Source of the DNA: Clostridia bacterium
Lineage (GTDB): Bacteria > Bacillota > Clostridia > Acetivibrionales > DSM-2933
DNA length: 64,000 nt
Assembly: GCA_026418275.1 (NCBI GenBank)
Contig: JAOABQ010000084.1
Span: 62,001 to 126,000 of the forward strand
Reading direction: 5' to 3'
Below, in pieces: positions 54,034 through 61,800 of this stretch. The notes beneath the pieces are model-generated. The model searched no databases. It had not been told where the DNA came from and saw only the letters and a list, made by a program, of their open reading frames with translations. Position 1 is the stretch's first letter. Each line of letters begins with the position of its first letter. The position numbers were made by a program, and so were the translations under genes.

Positions 54034-57000
54034 ATGGAGAAGCTGATTGATTTAAAAAGAGGGAAAGAGACCGGAGGTTATGAGAAACCGAAGTATAGAT
54101 TGGAAAGTGTTTCAAAAAGGGATATGGCCATCATAGGTGTATCAGGCAGGATTGGCTCAGCGGAAAGTGTTGGGGAGTTCTGGGAGTGTTTGAGAGCCGG
54201 TAAGGATTTTATCCGCCCGCTGCCGGAATACAGGAAGAAAGATACTGAAGCTTATACCAGTGCATTAAAGCAGGTAGGCCGCTTCGACGAAGGCATTGAT
54301 TTTTATGAAGCCGCATACATGGACAGGATTGATGACTTTGACTGCTCATTGTTTAGTATTTCACCCAAAGAAGCGGATTTGATGGACCCAAATCAGAGAC
54401 TGCTGCTTCAAGCCGTATGGGAAGGCATTGAAGATGCAGGCTACGGAGGAGGGAGACTTGCAGGAAGCAGGACCGGTATTTTCACCGGCTACAGCACCGA
54501 CTTCGGGGAAGAGTATAAAACGTACAGTATGATTGTTTCAGGTGCTGATGACGAAGCGGCGGTTACGGGGAATATTCGGTCCATCATCGGGAGCAGAATA
54601 TCCTACTTACTTGATTTGAAGGGACCCAGCGTGATGGTGGATACAGCATGCTCCTCTGCGCTTGTTGCTGTGCACCTGGCATGCCAGGCTATAAGAAATG
54701 GTGAATGTGATATGGCCATTGCGGGAGGAATCAAGCTTATCATTGCACCGTTAATGGGAAAAAATGGACAGGGCAATATCGGAATACTATCGCCAAGGCG
54801 AAAAGCCTGGACATTTGATGACAGCTCTGACGGAACCGGCTTGGGCGAAGGCGTGGGTGTGATTATTTTAAAGCCTTTAAGCAAGGCTATGGAGGATGGA
54901 GACAATATTTATGCTGTTATAAAAGGCAGTGCGGTAAATCAGGATGGAAGCTCTATAGGAATAACAGCTCCGAATATGGCTGCACAGGAAGATGTCATTA
55001 TCAGGGCATGGAAGGATGCAAATGTAGAGCCTGAGACCATCTCGTACATAGAAGCTCACGGTACCGCAACCAAGCTGGGAGATCCGATTGAAGTAACAGG
55101 GATAAAAAGAGCTTTCCAGAATTATACCGACAGAAAACAATTTTGTGCTGTTGCGTCTGTGAAGACAAATACCGGCCATCTTGACCATGCAGCAGGGATA
55201 GCGTCACTACTCAAAGCAGTCATGGCATTAAAGCATGGCGAGCTGCCGCCGTCCATTCATTTCAGCAGGCCTAACCGGAAAATTTCATTTGAGGATTCAC
55301 CTGTATATGTTAATGACAGGCTGACGAAGTGGGAGAGCAGCGGAGCGCCAAGAAGGTGTGGGATAAGCTCCTTCGGTTTGAGCGGAACGAATTGCCACTT
55401 AGTGCTTGAGGAATATATCAAACCGCAAAATAGCGAAACAGAAAAGGAAAGTAATGCCGACAGGGCAAATATAATCACGCTTTCAGCGAAAAGCAGGGAC
55501 GCTTTGGACCGGCTTATTGAAAGGTATGATCATTTCCTTGTCCAATGCGTACAGCAGGATTTTGAAGACATCTGCCATACGGCAAATACCGGAAGGGGAC
55601 ACTATGGGTTCAGGCTGGCGGTTATCGCAAGCAGCCTGGAGGAACTGCGCGGCAAAATAAAAAAGCTCGCTGAAAAAGGTGTGGAGAATACAGAGGAAGA
55701 AGAGGGAGTTTTCTTTGGAGAGCATAAAACAGTAGCGCCTACAAAAGAGGTAAAGCAAGAGGGTGAAATAACCGATGACGAAAAGAAACAGCTGCGGAGC
55801 CGGGCGGATAGTATTACCGGATTGCTGCTGCCTGGTACCGGCGCGGAGCAAAGAAAAAATATTTTAGGTCAAATAATAGGACTGTATATCAAAGGTGCTG
55901 ATGTGGAATGGGAGAAGCTTTATCCGTCCTCAAGGCACAAGAAGGTTAGTATCCCTTCTTACCCGTTTTTGAGGGAGAGGCATTGGGTTAAACCCAGGAA
56001 ATGGGCTGTGCTGCCCGGTAGGGCAATTGGCGAGGGTATAGGGCACCCGATACTTGATACCCGCCTGGTTGAATCCATGGGGCTCGAAATATATTCTACC
56101 CGGTTTAGCGTGGACAGGCACTGGGTATTGAACGAGCATAAAGTTGCAGGCAGCTATGTGGTTCCGGGAACGACTTATATTGAAATGGTCAGAGAAATAG
56201 CGTCAAGGAGCAATCCCGGGGGTGTCATAGAGTTAAGTGATGTAATGTTCCTTTTCCCGTTGATAGCGAAGGAAGGGATTGAGGTTGAAGCCCAAACGGT
56301 TGTAAGGGATGAAGGTGCATATAAAGCGTTTACCATTGTAAGTAAGTCCGGTATGGGTGAAAGCTGGATCAAGCATGTGGAGGGCAAATTCTCGGTAACC
56401 GGAAGTAAGGACCAACCCAAATATGAAATCAATGAGTTGAAGAAACGTTTTTCAGGGTATGAAGATATATACTATGAAGATGAAACGGCTGAGGTTGTAG
56501 ACACAGGGCCGAGGTTCAAGAATTTAAAAAAAGTGTATACAGGGACGGATGAACTCTTAGCATATCTTGAACTGCCTCAAAGGTTCAATGACGACCTCGG
56601 GGAATTCATGCTGCATCCTGCTTTGATGGATACCGCTGTTAATATGGCAAATTCCAGCATTGGAGAAGGGCTGTACCTGCCGTTTTCATACAGGAAGCTC
56701 AAGGTTTATGGGAAAATGCCCGGAAAAATCTATTGCCATATGGTCAGGGAACAAAAGCAAAAGGCCAACATGGAGACAGGGGTTTGTGACATTTCTTTAA
56801 TGGATGTTAACGGGCAGGTTTTTGCGAGAATAGAAGGCTATACTGTAAAAAAAGTACATACCGAGGAATTAAAAACCTTTGACCGGGGGGTTAAGGAGCT
56901 GGGCTTTTATGATACCGGCTGGGTGAAAAAAAGCTTTGAAGGCCCAAAGGATGAATTACATGAAGGTACGGCTCTTATCATTAAGGGCAAGTCAGGGATC

Positions 57001-58845
57001 AGTGCGGATGTAATCATGAGGCTTAAAGAAAAAGGGCTTCAAGTATATGAAGTGGAATTAGGAAGAAATTATGAAGCGGTGGACAGTCATAAATTTATAG
57101 TATCCTCCGATGAAGGTGATTACAGCCGTGTACTTTCTGCCATTCACGGGAAGCTTACACATGTCTTGCATATGGCATCGATTCAAGCTGCAGAAGGGAT
57201 AAACACCGTCCGGGAGCTTGACAGCGTGACGGATAAGGGTGTAAACGACCTTTTCCGCCTGGTAAGAGCCTTGATTAACGCAAAGCAAAACAATATTGAA
57301 TTGATCCTGATTTCCGACAATGCAAATGAGGTTTCGGGAAGCGAAACGCAAATAAATCCTCATAACGCTGCCTTGTTTGCTCTGGGAAGAGTCATTGGAA
57401 ACGAGTATCCGGGGCTAAGGTGCAGGTGTCTGGATATAGACGAGTATGCTGCTCCTGAAGACATCATCAATGAAATGGAAGCAAGGGATACAAGCCTTTT
57501 GGCGGCTTACAGAAGCAAGGCCAGATATTTAGAGGAGTTTAAAAAAATAGATTTTAAAGGTCTAGAGCGCCAAGAGATGGCCATAAAGAGCGAAGGCGTA
57601 TACGTGATTACAGGAGGGGCCGGCGGGATCGGGCTTGAAATAGCAAGAACCCTTTCTTTAAAAGCCAAGGTGAATCTGTGTTTTATTAACCGCTCGTCTA
57701 TGCCGGAACATGATACATGGGAAAGTATTCTGAATAAAAATGAAGACTTAAAGCTGTGTAAGAGAATAAGGACAATCCGTGAAATTGAAAAGACAGGCGC
57801 TGCTGTATTATGCTGCAGCGCGGATGTATCCAATATGGATGCAGTACAGGGAATACTTGCGTCACTAAGAAAAGAATTCGGAAGGATAAACGGTATCGTT
57901 CATGCAGCAGGTATTGCAGGTGACGGGTTTATCATAAGAAAAAGTGACGAAGTGTGGAGAGGCGTACTGGCGCCGAAAATAAGCGGTACCTGGATACTTG
58001 ATACATTGACCCGTGAAGACCGGCTGGACTTCTTTGTATTGTTTTCATCCATATCAAGCCTGACAGCTACACCCGGACAGGGCGATTATACAGCAGCAAA
58101 TGCTTATTTGGATTCCTTTGCTAAGTTTAGGAGCAAACGGGGGCAGAGAACCTTAACTATTAATTGGCCTGCTTGGAGGGAAACGGGTATGGCGGTTGAT
58201 TACGGTGCAGTCAATGATGAATTACTGTTCAAGCCCATTTCAACCTCTGCGGCATGCAGCGCCTTTTTAGAGCTTTTGAGTTTTATGCCGGCAAGGGCTA
58301 TTCCCGCAGAACTTAATTATCAAGTACTGGAACTGGCTGAAAATGAAGTACCGTTTATTGTTTCAGAAGAGATTAGAACGGAAACGGAAAGGGGAAAAAA
58401 TAGGCGGAACAGGGCCGGGACGCAGGAAAACAAGGACATAAGCGGAATTGATGTAAAACTTATGGGTAAAACCGGGAAGGCGTATACCGGAACCGAGCAG
58501 GAGCTTGCTAAAATGTGGGCATTGGTATTGGGTATCAATGAGGTTGATATATATGATAATTTCAGCAGCCTTGGAGGCGATTCCATTCTTGCAACGAACC
58601 TTCTAAAAGAAATGCAAAAAAAATATGACGGATGGGTAGACATATCCGATGTGTTCACCTATTCCACGATAAGTGAAATGGCAGGTTTTATCGACAGTAA
58701 GATGAACACGGAAATTGAATTCGAGAAGATAGATGAGGCTGGAGATGAGCAAGACAGTGAATTGGATGATATACTGGAACGTCTTGCCCGGGGCGATATG
58801 TCCGTAGAAGAGGCTGAAAAATTGATAGAAGTGGGAGATGAATAG
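54034..58845 (+). CDS. PKS module: KS-DH-KR-ACP (AT-less)
   Basis: 1603 residues. Ketosynthase 30-460 (Cys in TACSSA, His in EAHGTAT and NTGHL), nearly a duplicate of the KS in the preceding gene. Dehydratase about 670-940 with a canonical HxxxGxxxxP (EHKVAGSYVVPG) and catalytic Asp in HPALMD. KR about 1185-1390 (ITGGAGGIG; LFSSISS; Tyr in DYTAAN). ACP about 1490-1560 (FSSLGGDS). The C-terminal 30 residues (ILERLARGDMSVEEAEKLI) look like a helical docking segment, and the next protein begins with a similar helix pair. Expected product: an alpha,beta-double bond. Domain order is the normal KS-DH-KR, unlike the first megasynthase. Confidence 0.92.
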   Translation: MEKLIDLKRGKETGGYEKPKYRLESVSKRDMAIIGVSGRIGSAESVGEFWECLRAGKDFIRPLPEYRKKDTEAYTSALKQVGRFDEGIDFYEAAYMDRIDDFDCSLFSISPKEADLMDPNQRLLLQAVWEGIEDAGYGGGRLAGSRTGIFTGYSTDFGEEYKTYSMIVSGADDEAAVTGNIRSIIGSRISYLLDLKGPSVMVDTACSSALVAVHLACQAIRNGECDMAIAGGIKLIIAPLMGKNGQGNIGILSPRRKAWTFDDSSDGTGLGEGVGVIILKPLSKAMEDGDNIYAVIKGSAVNQDGSSIGITAPNMAAQEDVIIRAWKDANVEPETISYIEAHGTATKLGDPIEVTGIKRAFQNYTDRKQFCAVASVKTNTGHLDHAAGIASLLKAVMALKHGELPPSIHFSRPNRKISFEDSPVYVNDRLTKWESSGAPRRCGISSFGLSGTNCHLVLEEYIKPQNSETEKESNADRANIITLSAKSRDALDRLIERYDHFLVQCVQQDFEDICHTANTGRGHYGFRLAVIASSLEELRGKIKKLAEKGVENTEEEEGVFFGEHKTVAPTKEVKQEGEITDDEKKQLRSRADSITGLLLPGTGAEQRKNILGQIIGLYIKGADVEWEKLYPSSRHKKVSIPSYPFLRERHWVKPRKWAVLPGRAIGEGIGHPILDTRLVESMGLEIYSTRFSVDRHWVLNEHKVAGSYVVPGTTYIEMVREIASRSNPGGVIELSDVMFLFPLIAKEGIEVEAQTVVRDEGAYKAFTIVSKSGMGESWIKHVEGKFSVTGSKDQPKYEINELKKRFSGYEDIYYEDETAEVVDTGPRFKNLKKVYTGTDELLAYLELPQRFNDDLGEFMLHPALMDTAVNMANSSIGEGLYLPFSYRKLKVYGKMPGKIYCHMVREQKQKANMETGVCDISLMDVNGQVFARIEGYTVKKVHTEELKTFDRGVKELGFYDTGWVKKSFEGPKDELHEGTALIIKGKSGISADVIMRLKEKGLQVYEVELGRNYEAVDSHKFIVSSDEGDYSRVLSAIHGKLTHVLHMASIQAAEGINTVRELDSVTDKGVNDLFRLVRALINAKQNNIELILISDNANEVSGSETQINPHNAALFALGRVIGNEYPGLRCRCLDIDEYAAPEDIINEMEARDTSLLAAYRSKARYLEEFKKIDFKGLERQEMAIKSEGVYVITGGAGGIGLEIARTLSLKAKVNLCFINRSSMPEHDTWESILNKNEDLKLCKRIRTIREIEKTGAAVLCCSADVSNMDAVQGILASLRKEFGRINGIVHAAGIAGDGFIIRKSDEVWRGVLAPKISGTWILDTLTREDRLDFFVLFSSISSLTATPGQGDYTAANAYLDSFAKFRSKRGQRTLTINWPAWRETGMAVDYGAVNDELLFKPISTSAACSAFLELLSFMPARAIPAELNYQVLELAENEVPFIVSEEIRTETERGKNRRNRAGTQENKDISGIDVKLMGKTGKAYTGTEQELAKMWALVLGINEVDIYDNFSSLGGDSILATNLLKEMQKKYDGWVDISDVFTYSTISEMAGFIDSKMNTEIEFEKIDEAGDEQDSELDDILERLARGDMSVEEAEKLIEVGDE

Positions 58846-58847
58846 CA

Positions 58848-61800
58848 ATGGAGACGGTAAAAAGTTATATCATTAAACAGGTTGCGGCGAATAAGCTGTC
58901 ACAGGACGAAGCAAAAAAAATGCTGATGGAACTCAAGCCTAAAACCGGCAGGGTGGATGAGGAAATAGCTATCATCGGCATGGCATGTCAATTTCCGGAT
59001 GCAAAAAATACCGATGAATATTGGAATAATCTTGCCAGCGGTAAGGTTTGTATCAGAGAATTGCCGGAAAGCAGGAAAAAAGATTGTCTTGCTATTCTAT
59101 CGAGTCCCATATTCAGTAAGGTTCTGATGGATACGGAACTTAACAGTAAGGATGTCCGGGAGGGTAATATACAGTTTGTCAAGCAAGGATACCTGGACGA
59201 AATCGATAAGTTTGATGCCGACTTTTTCCATATTCCTCCCAGGGAAGCAAAGTATATTGATCCGATACAGAGAGTGTTTATGGAGACCGCATGGCAGGCA
59301 ATAGAAGATGCCGGATACGGAGGGGAAAAGATATACGGGACTAAAACAGGAGTGTTTGTTGGAAAAGACCATACCAGCAATACGCTTTACAGCTTAACCT
59401 CCGAGAACGACCAGATGCAGCTGACAGGCTCGTGGGCGGGCATACTTGCGACACGGATTTCCTATATTTTCAATTTTAAAGGACCGGGAATGGTTATTGA
59501 TACAGCCTGTTCTTCAGGCGCTGTTGCAATACACGAGGCATGCCGGGCACTGAGGAGTAAGGAGTGTGATTTTGCGCTTGCCGGAGGGGTACATTTAGCT
59601 ATATTGCATGATGTTAAGGGCGAAAAATCCAGCATGGAAATGGTTGAATCCGGCGATTCCAAAGTGAGAACTTTTGACCGTAAGGCAAATGGGACGGTGT
59701 GGGGCGAAGGTGCCGGTGTGATATTTTTAAAACCATTGTCTAAGGCAATAGAGGATGGAGATCACATCTATGCTGTAATTAAGGGGAGTGCCATCAATAA
59801 CGACGGCACGACAAACGGAATAACGGCACCCAATGCGGAAGCGCAGGAAGATGTAATTGTCCACGCATGGAGGGATGCAAAGGTTGATCCTGAAACAATT
59901 TCTTATATTGAAGCCCATGGAACAGGGACCATGCTTGGTGATCCCATCGAGATAAAAGGTCTTGTAAATGCTTTTGGGAGATTTACTGGCAAGAAACAGT
60001 TTTGTGGAATTGGTTCTGCAAAGCCATGCATGGGGCACCTGGTAGGTGCATCAGGAGTTGCATCGCTGATTAAGGTCGTTCTTTCATTAAATAATGAAAG
60101 AATTCCTGCAGCATTAAATTTTAATGACCCAAATCCGTATATAAATTTTTGTGATTCGCCCGTATATGTTAACGACAGGCTAAGGGAATGGAAAAAAGGT
60201 GATTTGCCGAGGAGGGCAGGAGTAAGCTCCTTTGGCTTCAGCGGTACAAACTGCCACATTGTATTGGAAGAGGCACCGGAAATGGATATCAAAGGGCAAG
60301 AAGGGAACGGAGAAGTTCAAATACTTACTGTTTCCGCAAGAAGTGAGAGCGCTCTTAAAGATTACATAGACAGGTATGACCAATATTTCAATAAAAAAGA
60401 CATATCCGATTTGAGGGATATATGCTATACCTCCGGTACGGGAAGGGGGCATTTTGCATATAGGATTGCAATACCCGCGGGCAACCTTGATGAATTGAGA
60501 CAAAAAATATTTAAGGTGAAGGAAAAAGGTTTTACCGGGCTTGCTGACAGCGGAATATACTACGGATATCATAGGGTTGTACCCGCAAGTGCGAAAACTC
60601 CGGCGAAGGGTGAAATCAGCGAGGAGCAAAAGGGACAGATAAGTAAGGCCGCTGAAAGGGTATTCAATCAGTTGGCTGATCATGGGATGAATGATAAAAA
60701 CACCATCGGTGAATTGTGCAAGCTCTATACCGAGGGAGCGGATATTGACTGGAATGCCTATTACAAGGGGAAAAACAACAAGCGTGTACCTATTCCTGCC
60801 TACCCCCTTGAAAGGGTACGGCTGTGGGCAAATACCCGAGAATTGGAGCTTTCTGGATACGAAACCTCCAAAAGCAATCATAAATATGAGCACCCTCTGT
60901 TTGATGACAATTTGGAATCCATGGATTCTCATTTATTTATCACGCAATTTGATGTGAGGAAGCATTGGGTATTGAGTGACCACAAGGTTTTGGGGAATTA
61001 TATAGTTCCGGGGACAACATACCTGGAAATGGCCAGGGAAGCAAGCACTAAATTTTATCATGAGCAAAATATTGTACTGAAAAATGTTGTCTTTATAACG
61101 CCTCTGCTGGTGAATGAGGGTGAACCCAAAGAAGTCCAGACGATTGTCAAAGAGAAGGATGGCCAGCTTGAATTTGTTGTGGCGAGCAAGGCTGAGGACG
61201 GCAGCTGGATAAGACACGCGGAAGGGAATATTGAAGCGGTTAGTGAAGGAATACACAAAAATGCGGTTAATATAAGTGAAATTATAAAAGTATGCCCAAA
61301 AGAAGTCATTATTGACGACAGTACTGCCGATACCGGACCGTTTGGATTCGGGCCCCGTTGGAATAACGGAAGGCGGGTTTACATCGGGGAGAATGAGATG
61401 CTTGGCTATTTTGAAATACCTGCAGAGTTCATGAAAGACCTGGATGAGTTCGGATTACATCCTGCCCTTATGGATAATGCCATCAATATGGCGAATACGA
61501 GCATAGGAGAAGGCTTATACCTTCCGCTGACCTATAAGGTATTGAAAGTTTATGGCAAAGCCCCTGCAAAAATATACAGCCATTTGAGACGGCATTCAGC
61601 CGTGCAGAAAAATCCCGAAAGTGTGACCTTCAACGCTACATTAATGGATGAAAACGGGTTGGTTTTTGCAGAGGTTGAGGATTATACCGTCAAAAGGGTC
61701 AATGAAGCTGTAAGCAAATTCAGGGAGCTTTCCGGAAGAGGAGGCCTGTACTATGAAACCGTATGGCAGGAAGAGCGTTTACCAATGGAGGACAGCAGCA

